49,630 bases of DNA from Plantago elongata (lineage: Eukaryota; Streptophyta; Magnoliopsida; Lamiales; Plantaginaceae). A model generated the notes under the pieces. It made no database searches. It saw only the letters and a list, made by a program, of their open reading frames with translations, and had not been told where the DNA came from. The stretch covers positions 1 through 49,630 of the forward strand of contig JAYMSP010000491.1 in assembly GCA_036897095.1 (NCBI GenBank), written 5' to 3'. A program made the translations under genes and the position numbers. This document shows, one piece after another, positions 1 to 12,352 of this stretch (position 1 is its first letter; each line of letters begins with the position of its first letter).

Positions 1-2300
1 GTAAAGTAAAATTTACTAGCTTGCTACTTTCAGTTTTGCATATCGTCGACCTCAGTTGTTGGTCCGAGATGTTAGAAGTTCTTGGTTTTCCAGTTTGTAG
101 GTATTTGTGTTTCTATGTAGTCAGAAGTTCTTTCCTGTTTTCAATAATCCATTCAATTCTTAGTTTAAGTAACAATATATTTCGTATTCATGAATGACCA
201 TCCATGCCTAAGTTATCAGAGAATTATGAGATCAATGGGTTACACAACTTCATCTACAATTAATATTGAAGGTTCGAATCACTCTTTAGTCATTTTTTTT
301 TAAAAAAATAACGATAATAAGTAATAAAGACGTACATTTTAAATGTATAAAAATAACATTATTAAAAATATAAATATTTCATTAGTATCATCGAAAGACT
401 ACCATCAATTCTAAATACTTGTTCTTGTATAAAAACTCAAATTGAGTCTTGATAAGTTGTCTATACTTATTTAAATATAAATTGACATATGATGTTAATA
501 GAAATATTAATGTATTATTAATAAAATCTAACTTTTAGTTATAAGAAATACTTACTTTAATTACATATATTCAAAGTTTTGTGTGATAACTATAACATAT
601 GTATATCTGTTTTAGTTTTTATTTTAAACGATTTACTAAAAGATTTATTAAAAAACTATACCACATTTTATATAAGAAATAAAAAGATGGAAAATTTTCA
701 AAATCTACCTCGTGCCGATCACGGGCTAGCTCACCATTTTCAAAATCTCTCTCCTAGCCCAAAATTTTCAAAATCTCTCTAGGAGAATATATGGAGTTCA
801 TGAATAGTTACTCTTATGTGAGAGGATATGATTGGTTATGCCCCTACATCTAAAAAAAACTCAGCAAAAATTGTTAAAAAAAATTCCTATCATCTATTAT
901 GTAACTAAATTGAATTACCATCTTCTATATTAAAAATAATAATTTATTTTGTAGAACAGAAACTCTCATGAGAGTCCGGAGAGTCTTGAAAATCCTACAC
1001 AAAATAATTCAGCCGTACAATTAGTATACAATAACGCACAATTTATAAATACATAAAAATTTATAATTTACACATAAAGTTGTACAGTTAATATACAATA
1101 TTACATGACTCTCGGTACTTTCTTAAAATTCAAACTTTTAAGAGTTTTTGTATTTGTAGAATGTGTGACTTGTTCCTGTGGCTCCTAATCATAGTAAACA
1201 TAAGTAACTGCCATGACCTTAAAAATAGGAAGAACCACAATCCAAGAATCTAAACATTGAAAATTTCCAGAAATCATAAATAATTAAAAACAACCAGCAT
1301 CTCTCATGCATCTAATTATCAGGTTGATTGATTGTTGAATACCTAGCTAGTGTTACACAAGATTCTGTTTCATACAACAAAATCACCAGAAACAAACATA
1401 ATTCTCACCTTTCCAACTTATACCCACCTCAACATTATTTTCCTGCCCTGGTAAGTATTCATGACCATTTATTTCTGCAATTTTGTATCGTCGAATCGAG
1501 ATGTTTGGGCAATGTGCATTCGAGTTCTGCTTTCACAGATCATCATGTCATGGAAGCAGATATGTGTTTACAACAAGTTGGATTAATTCTCTATTGTTGA
1601 ATGTTGATGTTGTTGTAGTCTGTACATTATTAATGTGCAACGTGGGCGAAATGCAGATTCTTTCCCAATGTTAAGATTGTTCATATCGCGTTCTCTGCCT
1701 TCTGCGTTTCAAAATTCAAATGTTTCTATGATTACATATCTCGTAAATGTTTTATGCATGAAAAACTTGCATATATGCTAGACACCGTATCCAGGTATGC
1801 CTAATCAGGCGATGCTAATTTGTATCTAATGATCCTCAGGTGTGCATATATAATCATCAAGAGGAAGTATTTAATATACCACATAGCTCATACATTCTTG
1901 TATGATCCTTTGCACACCTTCAGGAGCTCTTTCTCGTCTTAACCAGGTACGATACCTTTAATATTTCCTGGACATGTAGTCGATACCAGATGAACCAGTT
2001 AGTCTTCAGTAAATAACCTGTGTTTATTGGTCCTGAAAGTGTGTAGTAACTAGTAACTAACCTAGTTATTGGGATAACTTGGGGGGAAATGCATGAGTTG
2101 TGATTTGTGAGAAGCTGTGTTATATATATACAGTCAAACCAGTTGGTGTTCAGTAAAAGTTGTGTTTTTACATCATATAGTCTGCTTGTGTTTTCCAAAC
2201 TGTGCATCAAAAACACTTGTCAAGTACGGAATGCTGGCGAAATGGAAACTTTCCAACTTTGGCATAGAGTTTCCCATAACATACATGATGCAATGCAGGG
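1..2300. other. AT-rich spacer and leader region of the CSPTTH-type gene
   Basis: No coding sequence is supported in the first 2.3 kb. Three imperfect copies of a short block containing attttcaaaatct lie at 691-780. A canonical donor-like CTG/GTAAGT occurs at 1448-1456, and a CAG acceptor lies just before the small gene at about 2298. A 5'-leader intron of about 0.85 kb is therefore possible, but this is inference. A roughly 34-base segment at 1993-2026 is repeated with changes at 2137-2171. A TATATATA stretch near 2121-2130 could equally serve as a core promoter if the transcript starts there. Confidence 0.4.
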
Positions 2301-2305
2301 GAATA

Positions 2306-2611
2306 ATGGCTGAACAATCAAAACCAAGCGAAAAGCACGAGCAGCAAAAGATGTTCTTACAAAATTTCCAATTCAACAGCGTGAAACCTCAGATGCGATC
2401 TTCAGGCTCAATGCCAAACTCACCAATTGCCCTAAGGAAGTCAAAAAGCGTGAGACAGAACTGCTTGTGTTCACCAACCACGCATGTAGGTTCATTCAGG
2501 TGCCGATTCCATAGAAGCACAAAGATGACACGTAATAGCATGTCGGTTGGTGCAAAGCTCTCGGACTTGGCAGAGAAACAGAGCGACATGATCTTAAAGT
2601 CAGCAACCTGA
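2306..2611 (+). CDS. Small Cys/Ser-rich plant protein (CSPTTH..GSFRC family)
   Basis: A 101-residue protein. It has a basic, Ser-rich first half (residues about 30-52) and then the block CLCSPTTHVGSFRCRFHR, which is the hallmark of a plant-specific family often labelled serine-rich protein-like. After the block come a short basic stretch and an Asp/Glu/Lys-rich tail. There is no signal peptide or membrane segment. The function of the family is not established. The Cys/His spacing suggests possible metal binding, but that is inference. The chosen ATG begins MAEQSKPSE and follows a CAG acceptor at about 2298. The frame stays open upstream to 2117, so a longer start cannot be excluded. The next gene (XERICO-type) is convergent, and about 1 kb separates the two stops. 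Confidence 0.65.
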   Translation: MAEQSKPSEKHEQQKMFLQNFQFNSVKPQMRSSGSMPNSPIALRKSKSVRQNCLCSPTTHVGSFRCRFHRSTKMTRNSMSVGAKLSDLAEKQSDMILKSAT

Positions 2612-3661
2612 ATTATACAATGAGGCTCGCATTATAGTGACTGTCTGGACGAGTTTTATTTGGTAACTTGTTTGGTTTGTTGATTTGGTTTTGTTCTACG
2701 ACCAGATTGACAGTTGCTAGTATATGTTCATACTAATCTTATGTATTGAATAGCTTGTTCAGTTTCTCCCTAAATTGTTGGATTGTGATTAATTGTCTGT
2801 GATTGTTCAAATACTGAACTGTGATTTGAGTTTGACTCAAGCAGTTTGATTGTCTGCTGGAGAAGATGTAGTTTAGGTATCATAGTAGTGTATTCTACAA
2901 GCAGAGAATACTTTTGAGCCTAGCAGGCACTTCCGCCTGGAGCTGTCATAACTTGAGCTCATCATGCCACACTTGAGGCTGACTGGGTGAAGGCTCAATA
3001 TGCGGTGCAGTCTTGAGCGCATTCTTCAGCTGAGTATTTTAGGTACTTACTACAGCCAGAAAAACCTGCCTTTCTGGCAATTGCAACGGGTTAAAGATCT
3101 AACGCAACTCTGAGGTACCTTTGAGGTTACTTCAACCTGGCCACCTGGGTGATAAAAAAAACCAACAGCAGGTGTATCAGCTCTGTAAAAACCTATACTT
3201 AATCTGTTCATGATGAATGATGGCTGAGTTATACCTCATGTACACGCGATGCCCTCAAATAGTAAGATGAGTCCAACAACACAAATCTGGAAGATTCACA
3301 ATTGTTTCTTTTAGCACCCTTTGCAAAGAGTAGGAACATTCTCTAGCTAGTTACTTTTACATGCTTCAGTACTTCTGGCATAGATTACACGGTTGCTGAG
3401 ATGAAAATGGAAGGAATGATTTGGACAGAAGCTGAGATGCATTGAAACCAGAGGTAGATACAACATAGTCTTCTCCAATATATATACACTACAGATAATA
3501 AGAGTCAAGCTGACCCGTCACTCTACAAGAGGACGCAAAGACACTGGCAGCTAAATATACACATCAGACTACATGTCTGATATTTTACGATAGTATAGAT
3601 AATCTATACATACTATGCTGTGCATTCCGATCTTCCAGGAGAAAGATTCAGCATGTTACTC
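2612..3661. other. Convergent 3' spacer
   Basis: Holds the 3' untranslated regions of the plus-strand CSPTTH-type gene and the minus-strand RING-H2 gene. No further coding sequence, RNA gene or clear repeat was recognised. Confidence 0.5.
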
Positions 3662-4126
3662 TCACATAGGAGTACAGTCATCTTCTTCTTCTTCGATTCC
3701 ATCAGGCATCATGTAGTTCCGACAGAGAGGGCAAGTGGTGTTCCAGTACTTCAACCACTTCTCGAGGCACGAGCAATGGAAAACATGACCACATGAAAGG
3801 CGATTAACATCTGAATTAGGCTTGAAATCAGCTAGGCAGATAGAGCACTCTTCCCTGGGGCAACCCCGTTTAAAAACTGAGCCATAACGAACTGAGGGAG
3901 TTCGGGTACGAAAGTCCTCCATGTATGATTCGGAGGGAGATTTGCGATAAATTGCTGACTCTGAGGATTCGCCAGATAATTCGTCCCATGAAGCAAAGTG
4001 GATGCCAATGATGTGGAGGAAAGAGCGAACCAAATTCTTGAAAATAGAGATGGATATTTCAGTGTTTGCCAGAATTACACAGAGCACTCCAGCTTCTGCT
4101 GGAGAAGGATAAGGTGATATAGCCAT
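3662..4126 (-). CDS. XERICO: RING-H2 E3 ubiquitin ligase, XERICO type
   Basis: A 154-residue single-exon coding region. Residues 1-44 match the conserved N-terminus of XERICO-type proteins: a short head, then a hydrophobic segment (about 12-44, AGVLCVILANTEISISIFK...) that probably anchors it to a membrane. Residues 94-135 form a RING-H2 finger with zinc ligands C94-C97...C112-H114-H117-C120...C132-C135, and WNTTCPLC lies near its end. The tail is acidic (EEEEDD). Arabidopsis XERICO is a stress- and gibberellin/DELLA-responsive ligase that raises abscisic acid levels; the same role here is inferred from similarity. The start was chosen because MAISPYPSPAEAG aligns with the family; the frame is open further upstream, inside the leader intron. 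That intron appears to run from 5110 (GTAAGT) down to 4144 (TTTTAG), with a first non-coding exon at about 5111-5280. Confidence 0.88.
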   Translation of the reverse strand: MAISPYPSPAEAGVLCVILANTEISISIFKNLVRSFLHIIGIHFASWDELSGESSESAIYRKSPSESYMEDFRTRTPSVRYGSVFKRGCPREECSICLADFKPNSDVNRLSCGHVFHCSCLEKWLKYWNTTCPLCRNYMMPDGIEEEEDDCTPM

Positions 4127-4143
4127 CGTTTGAGAGCAATGGC

Positions 4144-5110
4144 CTAAAACAGAATCAAAATTAGATAGATTAGCCAACGTGACAACTAACTCAAATGCTA
4201 CATAAATAAATAACTCTTCAATTTGAAAAGAAATCCCGGGACTATACCAGAGACGCTCATACAGAGTCAATACAGGGGAAGCACAATATTTAAAATGTAC
4301 TCGAAAGAGTATACCGATAACATAAAACCACTCAAAGTCTCTTACACAGGTTGAAAAGTGATTTCGGCTGCTTTTTCCTAGACTGAAATATCCAACACAT
4401 TCATAAACTTACTACTTTGATTTAACTGTTTTTCGATCACATCAACTCTACTAAAGATAAGCAATACAAGCACTAATGGAAACAAAAATGCAACGAGGCG
4501 TTTAAGGCTAGCTAAAACAAATTCGCATACAACAGAAACCGGATACTGAGCAGAAACATAAAATGACAAGGCAATCTATCTCAAATCCTATCAGCCAATG
4601 AATATACACACTCTAAACATGACAACTTGGTAGTCTGTTTTCTGCAGTATAAGCTACAAAACACACATAGTGTTGTATATTTCTTTATTCAGTAGATGAC
4701 AAAGCTCAAAGATCAAAATCTGAATGAAATGCCAAGAACAACTCAAAATCATTTCTGAAATCAGCTTACAGTGGAAAGATCCATCAAATTAATCATAAGC
4801 TCTTCTACATATATAGATAGTAGCATAACAAAGGGATTATAGAGCAAAGCAACATATCATAAAGCTCAAATTAGGTTACAACAGGAAAAGATCCAAGAAA
4901 TTTGAAAACAAGAAATCCCAAGAAAACGATGATTCCAACTTCAACAGTGAAAACCCAGAAAACCAGTGCAATAAATCATTGGAAAAGTCTAGTCCAGAAC
5001 CGAAGGAAAGCAACAGAGAAAGCAAAACGAAAAAAAGCTACTACCTTTAAAATCAAGAAAAGAAGCCGAAGTTAGAAAATTGAGAAGATAATGGATGGAT
5101 GTACACTTAC
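4144..5110 (-). other. 5'-leader intron of the RING-H2 gene
   Basis: On the minus strand CCTCCTCT/GTAAGTGTAC at 5110 makes a strong donor, and GTTTTAG/GCC at 4144 makes an acceptor just upstream of the ATG. The non-coding first exon (5111 to about 5280) is rich in pyrimidines and contains four to five copies of ATTTC (minus strand) near 5213-5236. A long leader intron often boosts expression of plant genes, but that is not shown here. Confidence 0.6.
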
Positions 5111-5449
5111 AGAGGAGGAAATTAAGCTCAGAGTTGTGGTTGGGTTGGTGTGATCCAAGATCTTGGAGAAGAGATAGAGTTCCTTTTTGAGCAGTGGGTG
5201 AAGAAGGGAGAAGAAATGAAATGAAATGAAATGAAAGGAAAGGTATGATATATTGATATGAGAATGGTAAGAATATCATCAACTTTCATTTATCTATTAT
5301 TAAATAATATAAAAGACACTTCAATATTACTGCTAGTAATAAACTACCTGTAGTTAGACCCCACCACACTCCATTTACTCAATTTATCTTCTTGGCTTAT
5401 AATATCTCAGATGCAATTTGAATTGAAAATTTCATAACAAATTATTAGC

Positions 5450-6177
5450 GTTGTGCATGAAAAAATTAAGATTTTTCAATTTAAATTGCATTTTAAATAG
5501 TTACTCAAATAATTTTAACTCTTTGATCTCTATTAATAACTTTTTTATCACAAATCATTTTCACAATTTTGTCCTCACAAATGAGTGAACCTGATATTTT
5601 TCTAATTGGTCACCTATTCTAAAATTGTTCTATAACAATTACGCTTCAATGATGGATTTTTTCAAAAGAAAGATGCACCTTGTTAATATGATTATCCTTC
5701 TCCATTCAATTAAACTCATTGAATTTGATTTGAATTTTTTGTGTGTTACATTCACTCCTTGTTGAATTATACGATGTCTCCGCCGCACCATGGTCCAGCC
5801 AACTATCCATCCCTTATGGGTTTTGCATTGACACTACTCTGATACCATTTGTAACGACCTGACCACTAATCAATCCAGTCTCGACCCTTTGGATCGCCAC
5901 AGTTACTCATGGACAACTCTCCAGCTGATATATTTACCACACAGTATACACACAAGTCCTTTCCCACACACTTTGTCCTCACTCATGCACGAACCGATAG
6001 ATTTGTCAGTTGGCCATCCATCCTAAGCTTGCTCCAGAGCAATCAAGCTTACCTCTAAAATTTTTGTAGATGAATTCCCCAAAAGAACGGTGCACCTTGT
6101 TGATATGAGTTGTGTTTTCAATCCCTTTAAATTATTTGGACTTGACTTGAAATTTTGGGGACATGGAACAAATTACA
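5450..6177 (-). mobile_element. Degraded Cassandra-type TRIM retroelement (two LTRs with 5S-like cores)
   Basis: The right LTR (5850-6177) begins TGTAACGACC and ends near TTACA. A diverged left LTR covers about 5450-5750 and ends GTGTTACA. They share blocks such as TTTGTCCTCAC, TTGG.CA.C.AT.CTAA and TGCACCTTGTT.ATATGA in the same order. Between them is an internal part of only about 100 bp (5751-5849). Next to the right LTR, on the minus strand, TGGTATCAGAGT (5836-5847) is a primer-binding site for initiator Met-tRNA. The purine-rich AAGGAGTGAA (minus strand) abuts the left LTR as a polypurine tract. On the minus strand the LTR core (6010-6056; counterpart 5607-5647) resembles the 5S rRNA internal promoter (AAGC..GCTTG..CTAGGATGGGTGACC-like), which is the diagnostic trait of Cassandra elements. 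No protein is encoded, as expected for TRIMs. The ends and the target-site duplication are too decayed to fix. Confidence 0.75.
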
Positions 6178-7084
6178 CAATATATGTCGATATGTTGATA
6201 GTCTCTCGTGGATACTAAACAAAATTTTAGTCTGGTTGTGTACGTGAAGTGTGTCTTGACGTTGTCTCGATTTCGACTTTTTTGATAAAATGTTGAGTTA
6301 AACGTGAGTTCGAATTTTATTAAGAGCTTCTTTTAGACATCTAAGGCTCAACTTGATCAAGCTTGATAGGCCTTTTTTTTTTTTTTTAATAGTGAATATG
6401 AATGCGACTCGAACTCAAACTTTTTTTTAAACCCATGCAGAGCACAAACTTTTATTTTGATGATGTATTGTTCCAATCCAATAAAACGTCACGGCATGGA
6501 CGAGTAAGCGGTGCAGTTACAATCATTAAACCATGAGGTCATATATTAGTTTGAGATTGTCATAGCATGTGTAAACGCGAACAATTTCATAAGCTATTTT
6601 TGGTGAGTTTGTATTATAGCAGAAGTTTAATTTCATATTGTTTATTTAGCTCAACATTTGCAGGTTTTGATTGATCGGCATCTCTTTTAGTTAATTTTGA
6701 AAATATGTTTTTTCAAACTTATATCACTAAAGTACAACTTTCTTTCTTAAAAGTTACTTACAGATCGAGATAGTCTTACCATACTCTCACCGCACAGCTC
6801 GGTTCCACTCCACTCCACCCCACCTACTCACCTCATCTTGTTCCTCCGTTGATGTACTCCCGAGACTTACAGTACTAATCACATCTCCCTCTTTCGTCTT
6901 CATTCTGTATAGGACTGAACAGAAACGGGACCAATCGAATCGGATAAAAATTAATTTTCAAGTCGGTCATAAACTTATTCAATCCGATCCTCAATTGTTC
7001 AAATGAGGAAATTTTAATTTTCGGCCCGGTCAGGCCAAAACGCGAAAAACCTGTCTGGACCGAAAATAACAGAGTTTTCAAAAT
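6178..7084. other. Spacer upstream of RRP15
   Basis: AT-rich spacer with a long T run near 6370-6388. The last 300 bases before 7085 contain C-rich segments and presumably hold the RRP15 promoter. No gene is seen. Confidence 0.4.
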
Positions 7085-7092
7085 CTAGAGTA

Positions 7093-7101
7093 AAACCCTA
7101 G
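7093..7101 (+). promoter_or_regulatory. Telo-box (AAACCCTAG) at the RRP15 leader
   Basis: AAACCCTAG matches the plant telo-box found near the transcription start of many ribosomal-protein and ribosome-biogenesis genes. It lies at the head of the non-coding first exon (about 7085-7202) of an rRNA-processing gene, which fits the known pattern of co-regulation. Confidence 0.6.
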
Positions 7102-7759
7102 CCCCCATTCTTCTGCTAACCGATTTTCCTCCAGTCTCTTCAACCCAAATTCCGCCCAAATTCTCCGGTCCTCCGCCTCCAGTCCACCTCTCGCGCCTCC
7201 AGGTATGTTAATTCAGTCCTTATCTGGTGCCCAAATGCTCTGATTATGTACTGATTCGATTTAGGGTAGCCAAGTGTTACTCCTAGTCTCTCGTATCCTT
7301 TATATGTACTGAACTGCTGATTGAATGGGAGAGAAAAGCTTTCTGTGATGATTTTGCTTCTCGAATCCGAATTGTATTATGTTATAATTTTGCTGATAAT
7401 TAAGTACTGATCCTGTGATGAAGTGAGTTAATTTCTGCATATATGCTAAAAGGAATAGAAACCTTTTTAGTTGAAATAAGTGATATGCACATTGCACTTG
7501 AGATTTTCTGTATAAATAGTATAAATACTGCTGTAACTTGGTCCCAGGAATAGTAGTCTTGCTACTAGTTTCGTAACTCTGATTTTCCGGTTAGAAAACG
7601 CCTTTTTAAATATTCATGAACGATGGAGGGGAAGCCTATTGATGTAATTTCTAATGCATTGGTTTGGAAGTCAAAGCTCATTAAAACCTCTAACAAAAGG
7701 CTAAAGATCTTACCGAGACCCTAAGTTTGTGATATTTTCTGTTAACAGAGTCCAGGGCA

Positions 7760-10446
7760 ATGGCGGAAGTTATGCAACACACTGAATTTAGTAATGGTGG
7801 GAAGAGGAGGAAAGGCGGGAACAAGAAGGGGAAGATGGCAAACAAAAGGCAAAGGTTTACTGATAAAAAGGACAAGGTTGACAATAATTTGAAAAAGCTA
7901 TATGCAAAGAGAGCAAGAGAATACAATTCAGATGAGGAAGATGATTCTGAGGTAGAAAATGCCGAGGAAATGACCAATGGATCTGGAGATGAATTGTCGG
8001 ATGAAGAGGTCAAGGAAGTTCAACGTGTAGAGCTTGATGATCCAGAAGCTTCAGAAGATGAAGAGGAGGATACTGAGCCTGGCATCTCAAAGTTTGCTGA
8101 GGGAATAAGTTCTTTCAGAGTGGCATTCAAGAAAATCCTGAAGAAGGGTGCTGATGATGATGACATATTGGTAAAACTTTATTCTTTCTCGAGACTTGAA
8201 TTTTTGTTTTTTTACAGTTTTTTTTTTTACAGAAGCCAATTATAAACTTTAATTGGTGATTGCTTGAAGGGTCCTGTATTATCTGGGCAAAAGAATCTGT
8301 TGGCGGAGAAGCTTGCTGAAGAAGAATCAGAGAAGAAAGTGAAGGGAGAGGCGAAGAAGGAGAAACTTTTGGTATTGGTTTTTAATTCATTAGTTTTGTC
8401 TTTACTTGATTGTGTTGAGTAATTTTCCATGATCGAAAATTGATATTGTATTTTCTTGTTTTGGATTGGTGGAAAAAGATAAAAGAAAAAGGGCATGTGA
8501 AGCCTGCAAAATTTTTGGATGCTCACGAGAAGCTTCTTTTAGGAGTTGCAACTAAAGGAGGTATGTGGTTTTGATTCTGTAATTTCAAAAACACTTCATT
8601 TATGTATCATCAGGTTGAGACTAATTGTAGTATTTTCCATGTGCATTGCTGGGAAGTTCAGTTGTCAAGTTGTTCAATGCCGTAAGTTTCCTTTCCTTGT
8701 TACATATTTTAGATTAGTCATATCACTGGATTTATTATCTTGCTAATGTCATGTACCTACCGTCAATCTTCTATATAGGTGAACAAGGCTCAAAATGCTC
8801 AAAGAGGATTAAATCCTTCGAGATTTAAAGATGAGAAAGGTTGGCATCTTCTATGACTAAGCTCCCCATCACTTCACTATTTCTATTACATTACCTTGTG
8901 AAGCTCTCCAAAATTTTCAACTCTTGGTTCATGTATCAGAATTTTGTTTCAGAAGTATCTATAACCATTTAACTGCTAGGTGTAAACTATTTTTCTAGTA
9001 TCATCCAGCGTGCACAAGCTTCATTTCGTTGTCTGCTCATCTAATATTTTAAAGAAAATAAGTGATGAATCTTTTCCTTGAATGCATAAGGACTTACTCC
9101 GATGCATGCAATGCTCTGTATTTCAATTGATTGTTTTGTCATAGATGTAACTTTTGCTGGCCTTCTATATTTTATTACTTCATTTGAGCTTGACGCCGTA
9201 GGTGGCTGGAAACACTACATGTATAAACTAGCCTTGGTTGTGATTTATGATTGTGAGTTGCTCTATAAGCGATTCAAATGAACTGTAGAAAATATAGTGA
9301 AGAACTAAATCCCGGAGATGTATATAATAGCTACCTTCATTGTTCAGTCTCTTGTACTAACATAATTCTTGACATATTATGCCAGTGATAAAGAAGCGAC
9401 GGAAGGATGCCTTCTTTTCTGAGTTGGGCAAGAAATCATCCGAATCTTCTGGGAAGTTTGTTAAGGTTCTCTCTCTTTCTAGCTCAAATTCATAATATGA
9501 TGCGGTTATGCTATGACAAGCTGCTTAACGTTTAGTGTAATTTAATTTTGGCCAGGATGGCGCATCTGCTGGTACCAGTGGTGAAGCTCCTGCATGGGCT
9601 CCTTTACGTGATGATTACATGTTAACAAACCCCAAATTGAAAGATTGGGATAAGATGCAGGTACATATTTCAAATCGCTCTAATATTGTTAGTAGTACCT
9701 AAATTTTACAAAGAAATCTTTAGTGCCCTTGTATTGTGTACTTGCACTTCGTATCGGATGATTATGAGCTTGTAGCAAAATGCTCATGTCTCAAATAGAT
9801 TTGGAAATGTTTGCCCAGTTAGTAGAGATCAACACACAATCTTGGTGGAGTTCCATTTTTAGATAGTGAAACAGTTCTGTTTTCAAGCCAGGATAAGGTT
9901 CTGAAGATATTTTCTATACAAATCAATTAGCTCAGCAAGAGAAACTTGTTGAAATCAGACACTTCTCTACTTTTATTCTGAAAATTTCAACAATTTGCAC
10001 CTAGGATATTAAACTTAAACAACAACCCCGGACAGATTCTTACATCGATATGCAATGCCAACATTGTCGTAGATGCACCCCATACTGCATACTCTATTGG
10101 GATTAAATGCAAACCCTTAGGTGCATGAACCATTAAAGAATTTGATTAAGGATTTTAACTATTTAGTTCAGGATATCGAACAAATTTCTATAATTTAGTT
10201 TCCGAGATTGATCCATGTCAAAATTGTCCTTTCTATCATGTAGTAGTTCTGGATTTCTGATGAATCTTAGACATGCTGATGCAACATGTAGCCGAGCCAA
10301 GAGCTCGTCAACCTGTAGGTTTTATTATCTCCTTGTATCTGTGTAACTTGTCTTATTATCTAATATGATTTCAGGATACGAATGATGCTGATGAAGATGA
10401 CTTTGGGAGGCAATCAGACACAGATTCTTCGTCCGGTGATGATTAA
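7760..10446 (+). CDS. RRP15: RRP15-like ribosomal RNA-processing protein
   Basis: Eight coding exons: 7760-8170, 8270-8371, 8479-8560, 8662-8681 (20 bases), 8779-8839, 9386-9465, 9556-9660 and 10375-10446. They join in frame to 310 residues. Residues 1-110 are very charged, with a lysine-rich nuclear/nucleolar stretch (about 14-32) followed by long Asp/Glu runs. The Rrp15p domain follows: GISKFAEGISSFRVAFKKIL, GPVLSGQKNLLAEKL, EKGHVKPAKFL, LLGVATKGVVKLFNAVNKAQ and KRRKDAFFSELGKK. The tail is acidic (SDTDSSSGDD). Rrp15 acts in nucleolar pre-60S assembly and early pre-rRNA cleavage in yeast; the same role is inferred here. The ATG lies just after a leader intron (7203 to about 7748). The tiny exon 8662-8681 is needed to restore the conserved VVKLFNAV. 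The donor after 8839 (GTTGGC) is weak but required by frame. Confidence 0.9.
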
Positions 10447-12352
10447 ACTTACTCATTTAAGTGTGATGGTGGCTCCAATTTCAGCAAGCACTCTGCTAAA
10501 AGAAGTTTTGTTAGTGGGAAAAGGCATCCTTCAGCAATCTAGAGATATTGATGGATACACAGTTACACAACACCTCAAGGGCACAGTGCACACAGACTGA
10601 TCTGTGCCACCACCAAAACCATGTCCAAAGAAGGCTGTTGTTTCATGAGCTCGTTTAAATTATGTTCATTGTTTCTTTATTTCCTGTGTACGCGTGCTGC
10701 TTAGTATATGTCCTGTTTGATTTTTCGTGTTTAACAAGAGTATGCCACATTGTTAAGAAATGCGTTGCACTGAGTTTAGTGGGTGCGGAGTAATGTTTAT
10801 CGAGGATCACATTCCAGTTTCTACAACTGGGCCTTAGGTTATTTGGATTCACATTTCCAATTTGCATATTAGATTTAATATGTAGTTTTAGGTGAATAAC
10901 TCAAACTAATGAGAAGATGATAATTTTGTGAAATTTGTAGAGGTAAAATCTTTTATTTTTTGGTTCGTTGATTTATTGGGCATTATGCAACATCATATGT
11001 TCATTTCTCAACATTTTCTTTCTGACATACCATTCTTTTAACTTCACACCAATTCAGTTCACATGGAAAGGAATTTGAAAGAGCGAAATCCGATAATTTA
11101 AAAAATATATGAGAGCAAAAATGTTACAATTTGATAGGTATATCAAGGAGGATTTGAATGCACAACAAGCGAGCAAATTTCCCGCGTGATGCATTGAATG
11201 TGTTTGCCATTTATTTTAAGTGACTCACCTACACATGATGTAATTGTTTGGATGATGGATTAACTGAACAATTAGATCGGTAAGTTAGGAACTCGGACCC
11301 AAGATTGGTGGCATAAAATTTCAGCTTCCATTTACGGATTGAGAGTAAACTTTCGGAGATTTGCCAAGGTCCACCAGTGAGGATCATTGAAGTGACTGTG
11401 AAATGTCCGATTTTACAGCTTTTAGATCCTCATTTTTAAAAAAAAAAAGTTTAGGTTATGATCATGTTTTGAGGAATTATACAATTTCTTTTATAAAAAA
11501 GTGATATTAAGTGAAATCGAAGAGGTTAATAAAAAATGCTGAATTGGCACTTGAACATAGTTTGAGGCGTCAAAATGTCATGTGACCAAAAGTGCAAAAT
11601 GGAGAAGAAATGTTCAAAAGTGCAGAATCAAGAAAAACATTAACTTACTCAACACTATAATAACGTGTTGAGTGACACAACACATTAACTGTATAAGTGA
11701 AGGTGTCCGGATTAACTGTAACTTGATCCTTTTCGCATGTTTCTTTCTTGTATGTTACAATCTTAAATATTTGAGAATATAACATAACTAGGTCGAGAAT
11801 TCTTTATCCTTGGCACCCATCAGTCCATAAGTATACTGTTAAGAATCCAAGTGGTTTGCAATCATCTGTTTATTTTCTACATACAACATTTGCTTGTTTG
11901 TATGGTAAGAGTCCGTGAATATGACCTTTAGCCCAACCAAATTTAGTAATTTACGCAGATTGGTCCGTTAAAATAAGGGTTAGTACTGAGAAAACTATTT
12001 TCCTATCTACTCTCGTCCATCCAGTCGCGCATATATATATATATACATATATATATATAAGAAATTCTAATTCAATAATAATTTTAAATATTAATATTAA
12101 AAAATTATAATGCACCTAGCCCCTTTTAAGTAACACCTTCTTCCTCCTACTCGTACGTACAGTGAGAAAGCACGCAAAGTTGTCTGTAAAAATCAAAACC
12201 GGAGAATTCTCCTCTCATCTTCTCTGCTAAAGATAACTTTACTTTGTTCTCAACTCAGTCACCGTCGTATCTAAAATTCTGGTTTTCACGTTTTGCTGCT
12301 GTGTTATTTTTCCTTTTGTTTCAGTTCAGGAGAATTGTTCATCAGAATTAAT
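10447..12352. other. 3' region of RRP15 and promoter/leader of the eIF3c-like gene
   Basis: The RRP15 3' UTR probably ends within about 10450-10870. The rest is AT-rich spacer without coding potential. An alternating AT microsatellite occupies 12031-12060. The stretch at about 12120-12352 is likely the 5' leader of the eIF3c-like gene. A TTTCAG acceptor-like site near 12320 may mark a leader intron. Confidence 0.45.

Noticed and set aside
7690..8013. Ser/Phe-rich open frame opposite the RRP15 first coding exon
   Set aside because: It is the complement of the Asp/Glu/Lys-rich RRP15 exon; its composition mirrors that exon and no family was recognised.
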